Part shown: positions 35,559-47,856 of the stretch, in pieces
Numbering within the stretch: position 1 is the stretch's first letter
How the letters are laid out: each line of letters begins with the position of its first letter
Assembly: GCA_032622095.1 (NCBI GenBank)
Contig: CP136062.1
Coordinates: 15,529,710-15,593,709 of the forward strand
Length of the DNA: 64,000 nucleotides
Source of the DNA: Siphonodentalium dalli
Lineage: Eukaryota; Mollusca; Scaphopoda; Gadilida; Siphonodentaliidae
Direction: 5' to 3'
Made by a program: the position numbers and the translations under genes
Notes under the pieces: generated by a model
Seen by the model: only the letters and a program-made list of their open reading frames with translations
Database searches by the model: none
Told to the model about the DNA's origin: nothing

Positions 35559-37107
35559 AGTGTCAATGACACTGTAGCTCAACTTGGAAAGGGAATAATT
35601 TCATGTGTTATAGTCAATGGAGTGATTAGGAACGTGGAAATTTAAAAGGCCTATTTATGCAGAGTAAAATCCAAGATGGCCACTGGCAGCCACGTTTTTT
35701 TGCCGAATGACCCCAAAAAAACTCATAATGATCTGACCAAAGTTAGGACCTGTAGCCCGTGCCAAAGGATTTAGTCATACAAAGAGTGAAATCCAAGATG
35801 GCTGCTGGTGGCCATGTTTTTTTGCCGAATTACCCCAAAATGAATTGGTCAGATCTAAATATCAATATTAACATCGATGACAAATTTCACGATGATCAGA
35901 CAAATAGTACGACCTGTAGCCCGTGCTAATGGATTGAATTTTGAAATCCAAGATGGCCGCTGGCGGTCATGTTTTTTTTTACCGAATGACCCCAAAATGA
36001 TTTGTTCTCATCTACATGTCAATGTCAACAGCCATGACAAATTTCATAATGATATGACCAAAGCTTCGACCTGTAGACTGTGCCAAAGGATTTAGTCATG
36101 TAAAGAGTAAAATCCAAGATGGCTGCTGGTGGCCATGTTTTTTTGCCGAATGACCCCAAATGACTCGTTCCCATCTACATGTCATTGCTAACAGCCATGA
36201 CAAATTTCATGAAGATCTGACCAAAATTACGACCTGGAGCCCATGCCAAAGGATTTAGTCATGCAAAGAGTAAAATCCCAAGATGGCTGCTGGCAGCCAT
36301 GTTTTTTGGCCGAACGACCCCAAAATGACTCGTTCCCATCTAAATGTCAATATTAACATCCATGACAAATTTCATGATGATCAGTATGACATGTAGCCCG
36401 TGCTAATGGATTGATTTTGAAATCTGGCTGCTGGTGGCCATGTTTTTTTGCCGAATTACCCCAAAATGAATTGGTCAGATCTAAATGTCAATATTAACAT
36501 TGATGACAAATTTCACGATGATCAGACAAATAGTACGACCTGTAGCCCGTGCTAATGGATTGAATTTTGAAACCCAAAATGGCCGCTGGCGGCCATGTTT
36601 TTTTTCCGAATGACCCCAAAGTGACTCGTTCCCATCTACATGTCAATGTCAACAGCCATGACATATTTCAGAATGATATGACCAAAGCTTCGACCTGTAG
36701 CCTGTGCCAAAGGATTTAGTCATGCAAAGAGTAAAATCCAAGATGGCTGCTGGTGGCCATGTTTTTTTGCTGAATGACCCCAAAATGACTCGTTCCCATC
36801 TAGATGTCATTGTTAACATGATGATCAGACGAACAGTACGACCTGTAGCCCGTGCTAATGGATTGAATTTTGAAATCCAAGATGGCCGCTAGCGGCCATG
36901 TTTTATGCCGAATCACCCCAAAATGACTCGTTCCCATCTACATGACAATGTCAACAGCCATGACAAATTTCATAATGATCCGACCAAAGGTATGACCTGT
37001 AGCCTGTGCTAAAGGAAATTGTTGACGAATCACACACGCACACACACCAGACGACGGCTGACAAAGCCATGGCAATAGCTCAAACTTTACAAAGTAAAGT
37101 TGAGCTA
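35559..37107 (+). mobile_element. Family C element 1 carrying ~9 satellite units
   Basis: The left end has the palindrome AGTGTCAATGACACT (35559-35573) followed by TAGCTCAACTT. The right end has CACACACGCACACACACCAG and a terminal hairpin at 37076-37107 ending AAGTTGAGCTA, so the ends are an 11 bp inverted pair. In between are about nine subtype B units of the ~164 bp repeat. A 5' short inverted end, central tandem units and a 3' hairpin resemble Helitron-related 'HINE' or bivalve 'pearl'-type elements as I know them; this assignment is inference. Confidence 0.65.
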
Positions 37108-37675
37108 ACAAAAATGGATAACTGTAGAATGGAAAACCCAAGCTGTATTGAATATCCTCACAGTAGTAAACAACCATACCATATATCATTGAGATCCAAC
37201 AACAGGTTTTGGAGATATCTGCTTGGACAGATGCAGGGTCAGACGCATGTAATTCAGTATAATTATTTATCCACCATTTCCTTCAGTCATGGGGGTATAA
37301 TAAATCTGAAATGAATAATGACTGTCACATCAGGTTCATGAATTAGAGATATCTTGTTATATGGTGTCATTAAGTCTGTCAACAAAACTAGAAATTGAAT
37401 CTCATTTTAGTATATGTATAATGGCTTCGACGAATAGATAATTAATTAGTTGCACTCGTTCCAATTTGTGATTTTGCCAGTTCTCATATTGTTTGACAGA
37501 CTAAATGTTATTGTTCGGGTAGAGCATAGAAATTGTTTATAAAAATACAGAAAATTATATGACATCCTCAAGCTCACACATTATCTAACCTGTATGCCAG
37601 ACCTCTACATTTCTTTAGACAAGAGGCTAACGATTAACATTTAATCCAATGGTTTTTAATATGTTAACACGTTGA
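37108..37675. other. Spacer with family A-like fragment
   Basis: AAAAATGGATAACTGTAGAATG through CATGGGGGTATAATAAATC (37110-37312) resembles a truncated family A element. The rest up to 37675 shows no pattern. Confidence 0.4.
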
Positions 37676-39382
37676 GTGCCGGAAAGAATTTAGTCATGCA
37701 AAGAGTAAAATCCAAGATGGCCGCTGGTCGTCATGTTTTTCAACAAAATTTGGAAAAATTAGATGTCTCAAATCTGGTGGTCATCCCTAAGATCCATTTG
37801 AAATTTGATGACAATCGGATAAGGGCTGTGGCCTGTAGTGCGCATGCCGAAGGATTTAGTCATACAAAGAGTAAAATCCAAGATGGCCACTGGCGGCCAT
37901 GTTTTCGAACGAAATTTGAGAAAAAAATGATGGATCAAATCTAGTGGTTACCTCGAAGATCCATATGAAGTTTGGTGATGATCGGATGAGGGATGTGGAT
38001 GTAGGGTGTACCGAAGAATTTAGTCATGCAAAGAGTAAAATCCAAGATGGCTGCTGGCAGTCATGTTTTTCAACAAAATTTGGAAAAATTAGATGGCTCC
38101 AATCTGGTGGTCACCCCTAACATCCATTTGAAATTTGATGATGATCGGACGAGGGCTGTGGCCTGTAGTGCGAACTCCGAAGGATTTAGTCATACAAAGA
38201 GTATAATCCAAGATGGCCACTGGCAGCCATGTTTTTCATCGAAATTCAGAAAAAAAATGATGGCTCCTATCAAGTGGTCACTGAATTATGATCATATGAG
38301 GGAGGTGGCCTTTAGGGTGTGCCAAAGGATTTAGTCATACAAGGAGTAAAATCGAAGATGGCCACTGGCGGCCATCTTTTCAAACAAAATTTGTGAAAAA
38401 AATAATGGATCCAATCTAGTGGTTACCCTGAAGATCCATATGAAGTTTGGTCATGATCGGATGAGGGATGTGGCCTCTAGGGTGTGCTGAAAAATTTAGT
38501 CATGCAAAGAGTAAAATTCAAGATGGCTGCTGGCGGTCATGTTTTTCAAAAAATTAGATAGCTCCAATCTGGTGGTCACCCCTAACATCTGATGACGATC
38601 GGACGAGGGCTGTGGCCAGTAGAGCGCACGCCGATGGATTTAGTCATACAAAGAGTAAATCCAAGATGGCCACTGGCAGCCAAGTTTTTCAACGAAATTC
38701 AGAAAATAAATGAGGGCTCCTATCTAGTGGTCACCCAACAGATCCATATGAAGTTTGGTGATGATCGAATGAGGGATGTGGTCTGTAGCGTGTGCGAAAG
38801 GATTTAGTCATGCAAAGTGGAAAATCCAAGATGGCTGGTGTCGGCCATGTTTGTCATCGAAAGTTTTTGATTGTTTACATCTAGAGGTGGTCCTAAACAT
38901 GCTTGTCAATTTTAAAAACAACTATCCAATAAATGCGGGTTGCAGGGTGTGCCGATGAATTCAAATTTGAAATCCAAGATGGCTGCTGTCGGCCATGTTT
39001 TATAAAAGATTTTCGGGAAAAATTGATGGCTTCCATCTAGAGGTCACCCTGAAGAAACTTATGAAGTTAGGTGATGATCGGATGTGGGAGATTGCCTGTG
39101 GGGTGTGCCGAATCATACAAAGAGTAAAATCCAAGATGGCCATGTTTTTCAACGTAATTCAAAAAAATTGTATGGCTCCCATCTAGAGGTCGCACCGATT
39201 ATCCATATCAAGTTTGGTGATGCTTGGATGAGGGTTGCAGTCTGTAGGGTGTGCCAAATAATTTACTCATGCAAAGAGTAAAATCCAAGATGGCTGCTCG
39301 TGGCCATGTTTTTCGATAGCTCCCACCCAGAGTCGATCTAGATTCGATCCTACATTTAAACATGCCTGTAAAATTTAATGAA
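37676..39382 (+). repeat. ~164 bp satellite block 2, subtype A, ~11 units
   Basis: Units run GGATTTAGTCATGCAAAGAG, then AAATCCAAGATGGC, a GGCGGCCATGTTTTTC block, GATGGCTCCCATCTAG, AAGATCCATATGAAGTTTGG and GATGAGGGATGTGGCC. Spacing is about 150-167 bases. Subtype A differs from subtype B mainly in the middle (TGGCTCCxATCTAG in place of GACTCGTTCCCATCTACATG). No element ends of its own are seen. Confidence 0.8.
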
Positions 39383-42300
39383 AGTGTCAATGACACTGTA
39401 GCTCAACTTAGGTAGGGGAATATAATTTAATGGTTTACAGTAAATGGAGAAATAGGAAAGATGCTGATTGAAATGTCTTACCTGTGCCAAAGGATTTAGT
39501 CATGCAAAGAGTAAAATCCAAGATGGCTGCTGGTGGCCATGTTTTTTGGCCGAATGACCCCAAAAGAACTCGTTCCCATCTACATGTCATTATTAACATC
39601 CATGACAAATTTTATGAAGATCCGACCAAAGCTACAACCTGTAGCCAGCGCTAAAGGATTTAGTCATGCAAAGAGTAAAATCCAAGATGGTTGCTGGCGG
39701 CCATGTTTTTTGGCCGAACAACCCCAAAATGACTCGTTTCGATCTACATGTCAATATTAACATCCATGACAAATTTCATGATTATCAGACGAATAGTACG
39801 ACATGTAGCCCGCCCGCGCCAATGGATTTAATTTTGAAATCCAAGATGGGCCACCAGTGGCCATGTTTTTTGGTCGAATGACCCCAAAATGACTCGTTCC
39901 CATCTACATGTCAATGTCAACAGCCATGACAAATTTCATGAAGATTCAACCAAAGGTACGACCTGCAGCCCGCACCAAAGGATTTAGTCATGCAAAGAGT
40001 AAAATCTAAGATGATCTGAAGAAGTCTGGTGGCCATGTTTTTTGGCTGAACGACCCCAAAATGACTCGTTCCCATCTACATGTCATTGTTAACATCCATG
40101 ACAAATTTTATGATGATCAGACTAAAGGTACGACCTGAAGCCCGTGCTAAAGGATTTAGTCATACAAAGAGTAAAATCCAAGATGGCTGCTGGCGGCCAT
40201 GTTTTTTGGCCGAATGACCCCAAAATGACCCGTTCCCATCTACATGTCATTATTAACATTCTTAACAAATTTCATGATGATCAGACTAAAGGTACGACTT
40301 GAAGCCCGTGCTAAAGGATTTAGTCATACAAAGAGTAAAATCCAAGATGGCTGCTGGCGGCCATGTTTTTGGGCCGAATGACCCCAAAATTACTCGTTCC
40401 CATCTACATGTCAATATTAACATCCATGACAAATTTCATGATGATCAGACGAACAGTACGACCTGTGGCCCATGCTAATGAATTAAATTTTGAAATGAAA
40501 GATGGCTGCTGGCGGCCATGTTTTTCGGCCGAATGACCCCAAAATGACTCGTTCCAATCTACATGCCATTGTTAACATCCATGACACATTTTATGATGAT
40601 AAGACTAAAGGTACGAACTGTAGCCCGTGCTAAACGATTTAGTCATACAAAGAGTAAAATCCAAGATGGCTGCTGGCGGCCATGTTTTTTGGCCGAATGC
40701 CCCCAAAATGACTCGTTCCCATCTACATGTCATTATTAACATTCATGACAAATTTTATGATGATCAGACTAAAGGTACGACCTGAAGCCCGTGCTAAAGG
40801 ATTTAGTCATACAAAGAGTAAAATCCAAGATGGCTGTTGGCGGCCATGTTTTTCGGCCGAATGACCCCAAAATGACTCGTTCCCATCTACATGTTATTGT
40901 TAACATTCATGACAAATTTTATGATGATCAGACTAAAGGTACAACCTGTAGCCCGTGCTAAAGAATTTAGTCATACAAAGAGTAAAATCCAAGATGGCTG
41001 CTGGCGGCCATATTTTTCGGCCAAATGACCCCAAAATGACTCGTTCCCATCTACATGTCAATATTAACATCCATGACAAATTTCATGATGATCAGACGAA
41101 AAGTACGACCTGTGGCCCATGCTAATGAATTAAATTTTGAAATGAAAGATGGCTGCTGGCGGCCATGTTTTTCGGCCGAATGACCCCAAAATGACTCGTT
41201 CCAATCTACATGCTATTGTTAACATCCATGACAAATTTTATGATGATAAGACTAAAGGTACGAACTGTAGCCCGTGCTAAACGATTTAGTCATACAAAGA
41301 GTAAAATCCAAGATGGCTGCTGGCGGCCATGTTTTTTGGCCAAATTACCCCAAAATGACTTGTTCCCATCTACATGTCATTGTTAACATTCATGACAAAT
41401 TTTATGATGATCAGACTAAAGGTACGACCTGTAGCCCGTGCTAAAGAATTTAGTCATACAAAGAGTAAAATCCAAGATGGCTGCTGGTGGCCATGTTTTT
41501 CAGCCAAATGACCCCAAAATGACTCGTTCCCATCTACATGTCATTGTTAACATTCATGACAAATTCCATGACAATAAGACGAATAGTACGACATGTAGCC
41601 CGCCCGCGCCAATGGATTTAATTTTGAAATCCAAGATGGGCCACCAGTGGCCATGTTTTTTGGTCGAATGACCCCAAAATGACTCGTTCCCATCTACATG
41701 TCAATGTCAACAGCCATGACAAATTTCATGAAGATTCTACCAAAGGTACGACCTGCAGCCCGCACCAAAGGATTTAGTCATGCAAAGAGTAAAATCCAAG
41801 ATGGCTGCTGGTGGCCATGTTTTTTGGCCGAACGACCCCAAAATGACTTGTTCCCATCTACATGTCAATGTCAACAGCCGTGACAAATTTCATGAAGATT
41901 CTACTAAAGGTACGACCTGCAGCCCGCACCAAAGGATTTAGTCATGCAAATAGTAAAATCCAAGATGGCTGCTGGCGGCCATGTTTTTTAGCTGAACGAC
42001 CCCAAAATCACTCGTTCCCATCTACATGTCAATGTCAACATTCATGACAAATTGCATAAAGATCAGACAAAAGGTACGACCTGTAGCCGGCGCCAAAGGA
42101 TTTAGTCATGCAAAGAGTAAAATCTAAGATGGCTGCTGGTGGCCATGTTTTTTGGCTGAACGACCCCAAAATGACTCGTTCCCATCTACATGTCATTGTT
42201 AACATCCATGACAAATTTCATGAAGTTCCGATCAAAGCTACGACCTGCAGCCCGCGGGAAAGGATTTAGTCATGCAAAGAGTAAAATCCAAGATGGCTGC

Positions 42301-42691
42301 TGGCGGACATGTTTTTTGACCGAACGACCCCGAAATCACTCGTTCTCATCTACATGTCAATATTAACATTCCTAACAAATTTTATGATGATCAGACTAAA
42401 GGTACGACCTGAAGCCCGTGCTAAAGGATTTAGTCATACAAAGAGTAAAATCCAAGATGGCTGCTGGCGGCCATGTTTTTCGGCCAAATGACCCCAAAAT
42501 GACTCGTTCCCATCTACATGTCATTGTTAACATTCATGACAAATTTCATAATAATCTGACCAAAGGTACGAACTGCAGCCTGTGCTAAAGGAAATTGTTG
42601 ACGCATCACACACGCACACACACACCCTCACACGGACGACGGATACCAAGCCATGGCAATAGCTCAAACTTTACAAAGTAAAGTTGAGCTA
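39383..42691 (+). mobile_element. Family C element 2 carrying ~19 satellite units
   Basis: Same left end as 35559 (AGTGTCAATGACACT then TAGCTCAACTT) and same right end: GAAATTGTTGACGCATCACA, a CA-rich tract, GGACGACGG and the hairpin 42660-42691. About nineteen subtype B units lie inside at ~164 base spacing. Segments repeat at larger offsets: about 647 bases (40491 against 41138) and 1790 bases (39841 against 41631), which are higher-order copies of several units. All open frames here (60-77 codons, beginning 'MQRVKSKMAAGG') are translations of the unit. Confidence 0.75.
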
Positions 42692-42979
42692 AAAACAATT
42701 CTCCAATAAATACGGGTGTGCCGATGGATTCAAATTTTAAATTGATGATGGCCATGTTTTTTAACGATTTTCTGAAAAAAATTAAGGCTCCCATCTAGAG
42801 CTTAGAGGTCACTCTAAAGATCCATATGTGTTTGGTGACGATCGGATGAGAGATGTGACCTGTAGGTGTTCTAATGGAAATTATTGACAGATGGCTGCTA
42901 GTACATTCACGCACAGACGGACGAAAGATGCCAACCCATGGCAATTATAGCTCAAACTTGACTTTGTCAAGTTGAGCTA
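42692..42979 (+). mobile_element. Family C 3' end with subtype A fragment
   Basis: Follows directly on element 2: a subtype A fragment, GGAAATTATTGACAG, GCACAGACGGACGAAAG and the hairpin 42948-42979 (TAGCTCAAACTTGAC ... GTCAAGTTGAGCTA). It looks like the tail of another copy, abutting or interrupted by its neighbour. Confidence 0.6.
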
Positions 42980-43199
42980 AAAATATCACCAGATCTGGCA
43001 AATGTGAAAATTCAGCTACAATAGCTTAATTCAGCTATATATTACACGGTACCCTCCAGTCAGTAACTGTTATGCAATGAGACAAAATTGGGAAAATGCA
43101 CATCAAAAACTGTTTACGGGCAAGGACACCGGAAGCACCCAAGGGCAAGCGGGGCAAACCAGTCAGCAGGGCACTTTTCGGGTACCCACTGGACTCTCC

Positions 43200-43225
43200 T
43201 GGGCCAGGGCAGGGGGGGGGGGGGC
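43200..43225. other. Poly-G / quadruplex-prone tract
   Basis: GGGCCAGGGCA followed by a run of twelve Gs. The overlapping frames at 43077-43404 are products of this tract. Confidence 0.6.
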
Positions 43226-43273
43226 AAATGCCCCTGCATGCACCCTTCTCTGGTGTCCCTGTTTACGGGTCTC

Positions 43274-43545
43274 TTAACCCTTTCATGATGGGAGCTGCAC
43301 TGGTGCAGCATTAAAGACCATATACTAAGCAGTAAGCATGCTCTTATACGGTAAATGCGGGCCGGTCTCCCATAGGAGTCTCGATCATATATATGTGAAT
43401 CCAAGGGCTTACAATGTCAACACAAGGTAAATATTGTTAGGCCAATGTATTCTCATATAAATTATTTGCATCTCACATATACAAGATAATGCATTGGCAC
43501 ATTCAGGAAGTTCATTTCAGGAAGTTCCAGTCATGAAAGAATTAA
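43274..43545. mobile_element. TTAA MITE, older copy
   Basis: Left end TTAACCCTTTCATGATGGG, right end GTCATGAAAGAATTAA (two changes from a perfect match). Inside are AATGTATTCTCATATA and GATAATGCATTGGCAC, the same stem words as in 16880-17279. Confidence 0.7.
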
Positions 43546-44655
43546 AATTCTAAATGAACGAATCTGGTGTCCTTAATTTGAGAAAGTTCTTGGTAAAGCA
43601 ATTATGGTTTGTAGAGGAATCATGTACGATTGTAAAGTTTGGATACTAGTAGGACTTTTTGTGAACAAAACATTCAGAACTGCCTAATTCGGAACTGACA
43701 GAAATAATAAGCGGATGGTGCATAAAAAAAAAAACCCTGCAGTTATAAATTATATGTATCATATTGTATGAATATCGTGTCAATCATATCAATAACAGTA
43801 CAGTACCAGAATTGGTTCCTGCACTGTAATATCTACAGATACAGATACAGTAGTGTAAGTGAGCGATTAATAGCTTGGTGCATAGTGATGACCCGATGTG
43901 ACCTTACGGAACATTACTGATTCATTTAAAATAAAATTAGCAGTATTTTTTAGACATGGAATGGGGAAGTCTTGGATGAAAAATAGCATTTTGTCTATCC
44001 AAATATGATATTTTAGCTGGTTTTCTAACGAGCAGACTTGGAGTCGGACCAGTTTTTTATGCGCATTTTAAATATTTTGTCATGTTGCATAAAAGTGACC
44101 AGCTAGAGAGTATAATATATAGCTGTTCAAAATCAACTAGGACAGCTGAATTTTCACATTTCCCAGACCCTTCACTGGTTATAACTTATAGTTATACTTG
44201 AAGAAGCTGAATTTCCACGTCATTATTTTCCAGACCTGTTGAAGCTGTTCTCAGTGTTCAACTTAAATAAGCTGTTTGTGAACATCTCCCACTCGCAGTT
44301 TCTGGTCCATATAAAGAACAGTTAATTTATTGTCAAATAACAGCAATACGTGTGTGATAAGTTTGTTTCTCTACAAAGAACATCTCCAGTGGAATAAATC
44401 CACTCCAGACGAAAAAAATAACGTGCAAAATGTATCACGTGCGTTCTATTGAAAATTAGGAATAAAATTATCCAAAAGCTGGATCGAACTATATGTCTGT
44501 GTCGGGGTGACGATAGTTAAAATATGATAATTGTCATTAATTCGGTCAAATTGAATGGTATTTCAAGGGGAAATTACGGCAAATTACATTTTCTGCCAGA
44601 ATGATACATATTTAAGGTTAATTTGAATTTATTTTGTTATAATTATAGACCGCGA
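43546..44655. other. No recognisable feature
   Basis: A few CAGCTGAATTT / AAGCTGAATTT words near 44150-44210. No gene or element identified. Confidence 0.4.
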
Positions 44656-44659
44656 ATTA

Positions 44660-45160
44660 CCGGTAACCAGTATAGGCCTATACAATGTATATAGCTATAT
44701 TCTACAAAAAATGTGTTACAACCATATATCATGTAACAAAAATTTGGGTAAAAAGTCTTAGCCCCCCCTAAAATTCGGGCGCCTGCCGTACGGTTACAAA
44801 TATGCACATTCTGAATTTCATAAACTAGTATTGGCCTATATATAGGCCTAGATATATACATATATATATGCAGGCCTATATATACTACATACGTAGGCCT
44901 ACACGTACATATAATTGTATCCATATCGTGTTCATGTTATAAACTGTAAAACATGGATGCATGGATACCGGTAGGCTATATGTTATTATCGATAAATAAT
45001 CATTCTCGAGCGATCCTCCACCCATAAATCTAGGCATGTATAGGCCCTAAGGCATGCACGGATGTATATATAGAGTATTCACCCAAACCTATCCTAGCTA
45101 AATTCTTCCTCCGAGTCCCAAGCCCGATTCCAACAAAATGGCATATATAGGCCCTATAGG
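44660..45160. repeat. TAGGCCTATA-rich patch
   Basis: The palindrome TAGGCCTA or a close variant occurs about eight times, embedded in (TA)n sequence; isolated copies occur near 20763, 20811, 33507 and 63725. Confidence 0.6.
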
Positions 45161-46090
45161 CCTAATTGATTCAGAATAATATCTAAGTTCCTTTATAGAC
45201 TACCACCACAACCCCACTCCACGATGCAACAGCGACCTCGCCCTTGATATTATTTTTGTATAACATATTCAAAATAATCCTATATTTTATATGCAATTAT
45301 TTTTAAATCACACTTAATTTCGTGTCCATTTAAAATTAATTATATAGGACTTTACAGGTGCTTATTATGAACTTAATTATAGTGGTAAACGTCACCATTA
45401 TATAGGACATATAGGGCAATCTAGGCCCATACATACGCGCGTGTGCTGCAGTGAACGATTATCCAATAAGTATTTAATAATATATAGAGAACATTTGAAC
45501 TACAGTGCGCCGCCCTCTCACACAGATGCGCCACTGTCCATGACGAATAGCGAGGCTATATATATCGTACTGGAAGCTGAAATACGTATATATAACTGCG
45601 TATTCTGGTCTTATCGCCCATTTTCCGTTAATAGTGAGTGAAAACTGAGAAAAGGCGAAATTGGGATTTACTATATATATAAATATCATTAATATGTTCC
45701 AAACTGAATCAAAACTATAGCTAAACACTGCAATACAATGATATTAGAAGCCGTCAAACTTTTGAAGCGACGATTATTATATCCAAGATGGCGGTCAGGA
45801 CACGCAGTGATGAGAATCTGCACAGAACGCGCAATAAGTATATTTAGGTGGCGTATTGAGCATGACATCAGTCTGATCCACTCAAATACCCTATATATAT
45901 GTGGCGTATTTGAACCACAAATACCTTATATATATATTGATATGCTATGCGTATCGGGTGCATAGTGCATGCATCGACCGATATCAGGTGTTTGTCACGG
46001 GTGGATTGGGGGGGGGTACGACTCCACAACTATTTATACCGGGTGGGGTGGACTCGATATTCCTGGCTTATACTTTCAACACATATAATA
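45161..46090. other. No recognisable feature
   Basis: Short open frames only. AAGATGGCGGTC near 45784 is an isolated word resembling a YY1-type site; no transcript structure supports it as a promoter. Confidence 0.35.
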
Positions 46091-46099
46091 CATGATATT

Positions 46100-46251
46100 A
46101 TGGGGGTAAAAGCAATCGCTTTGCGGTCGGTGTTCATCTCCACAGGCCTAGACTTGCCATTGCCTGCAGTACAACAGGCTTCCCCATACATGGGGTGTGA
46201 CGGGGGGGGGGGGTAGTGAGTTACAATCGTTCAATTCAGTTTAGCTGGCTA
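46100..46251 (-). mobile_element. Non-LTR retrotransposon 3' tail fragment (minus)
   Basis: The reverse complement of 46153-46251 matches 47836-47937: AGCTAAACTGAATTGAACG, then TTGTAACTCACTACC, a C-run, and CACCCCATGTATGGGGAAG. Sequence from 46152 down to about 46100 (towards GTCTAGGCCTGTGGAGATG on the minus strand) may be further 3' tail that the right copy lacks. No coding sequence is present in this fragment. Confidence 0.6.
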
Positions 46252-46259
46252 CAGGCAAA

Positions 46260-46860
46260 AGATCAGGACAAACCGGCTGACCATGGTTATTAGACTCGGT
46301 GCGAGAACATTTTGAAAACTATACAAGAAAATCACAAATCCTAGCATCTAGACTTGCCTCAACTGAAGCTTTCCTAGTGTTGGAAATTTCAAACCTCATG
46401 CTTCCTCTCAGATAGGAAACTTCTCCAACCGATGACCATTTCAGTCCACAAGTTGTCCACAAATGTAGTAAAATTGTTGATTATTTTCTTAAACTAATTA
46501 GCAGTTTTGCATTGGCCACAGGGGAGGGAAAATTTTGAAATCTGAACATGAAAATCGCAAAACCCTAGCATCTAGACTAGCCTCAAGTCTTCCTATAGAG
46601 TTGGAAATTTCAAACCTGACACACCCACTTAGGTTAGAAAATGTCCTCCAACTGATGACAGTTCCAATGCTAACCAAATGTATGACAATATTGTTTTCTT
46701 AAATTAACTAGCAGGTTTTGACCGGACTGGCCAATGGGGGAGGGACCAGGACACAAGCTTTCCAAGTGTTGGAAATTTCCAACCTGTCATCCTCATAAGG
46801 TTGGAAAATTTCCAACTAATGACCATTTCAGTCCAAAATTTTGACAAAAAAATAGGAAAA
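46260..46860. repeat. ~224 bp tandem with TTGGAAATTTC
   Basis: GCATCTAGACT at 46344 and 46568 and TTGGAAATTTC at about 46380, 46601 and 46769 mark two full units and one shortened unit. Confidence 0.65.
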
Positions 46861-46925
46861 TATGCAAATATTGGTCCAAAAACAATTAATTCCCCCCAAT
46901 TAATTGTTTGAAAATCAAACTACTC

Positions 46926-47004
46926 GTCCAGGTTGTGTTGAAAAGTCATATTGGACTCGACACTGCGTGTCTCGTACAATATGACTTTTCACCACAACCT
47001 GGAC
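46926..47004. repeat. Hairpin with ~26 bp stem
   Basis: GTCCAGGTTGTG and GAAAAGTCATATTG pair with CAATATGACTTTTC and CACAACCTGGAC across a loop with CTCGACACTGCGTGTC. Confidence 0.75.
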
Positions 47005-47060
47005 TCGTACAAGAAAAACACGCACTGTACACAGCATTGTATAATAGCTTTGTATAGTAT

Positions 47061-47856
47061 TTGAATTGGGGTGTAGCCAACAATATACTGATTCAACGCA
47101 CAGAACTCTGGTTTCTCAAATTTGTATTAAAATTAAAGAAGTCAACACCAACGGCCATGATATATGGTGAATTAGGAATTTTACCTATAACTTCCAAAAT
47201 TGAACATAGAATCCTGAATTATTGGGCACGAATGATAAGCGGAAACACAAATAAAGTCTCCTACATACTCTATGCCACAATGAATAACATGATGGGAAGG
47301 TGTAAAACTGGGCTAAACTGGCCCCGGTATGTTAACAAATCCTTAAATAACCTCGGTATGTCTCACATATGGCTCTACCATAATATTAAAACTAAGTGCT
47401 GGTTTCGCGAAATAACGCGTTTAAAAATCAAGATTCATATATTCAAACTTGGCAGACCGCTACAAACTCGTCGACAAAATACCAATTTTATCGGCTAATT
47501 AAAACAGAATATGAACCCGAAAAAAAATTGCGAAATTGACAACAAACGAGGCATTAACTCTTATTAAATTTCGTACCCGAAATCATCGACTCGCGATAGA
47601 AACTTCTTCATGGAGAAATTTCCCAACAGATACAAAGTGCACATTATGTGGAAAATTTACCGGAAATGAATACCATACTTTGTTAGTGTGCGAAAGTATA
47701 AATAATGCCCGATCTAAATTTGTTGCGAAATTTTATTATACTCATCCAGATGAACGAAAACTTGCACTTCTCATGCAAAATAATAACAAAAAGGTCATGC
47801 ACTATGTCTATCGTCTCGTAAACGAGATAAATAACCTTACCGAAAAGCTAAACTGA
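47061..47856 (+). pseudogene. Jockey/CR1-like retrotransposon, C-terminal RT region (broken)
   Basis: This is the region after the reverse-transcriptase catalytic domain of a non-LTR element: a conserved stretch with 'STPTAMIYGELGILPI' (about residues 29-44 of the first frame) followed, in a second frame, by 'IKFRTRNHRLAIETSSW' and a CX2C...HX4C zinc-binding motif, CTLCGKFTGNEYHTLLVC. A one-base shift near 47485-47500 splits the two frames; read across it, the second frame extends upstream without a stop. The upstream end is cut off near 47055, so the endonuclease and catalytic RT are missing. It is dead on its own. A 3' tail with a C-run follows to 47937. Family assignment rests on remembered motifs, so the clade (jockey, CR1 or relative) is not certain. 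Confidence 0.75.

Noticed and set aside
35559-42691. Series of 60-100 codon frames starting 'MQRVKSKMAAGG'
   Set aside because: They are translations of the ~164 bp unit; the unit length is not a multiple of three and frames do not run through.
43077-43404. Overlapping proline/glycine-rich frames on both strands
   Set aside because: They span a poly-G tract and a MITE; three overlapping frames on one stretch are typical of biased sequence.
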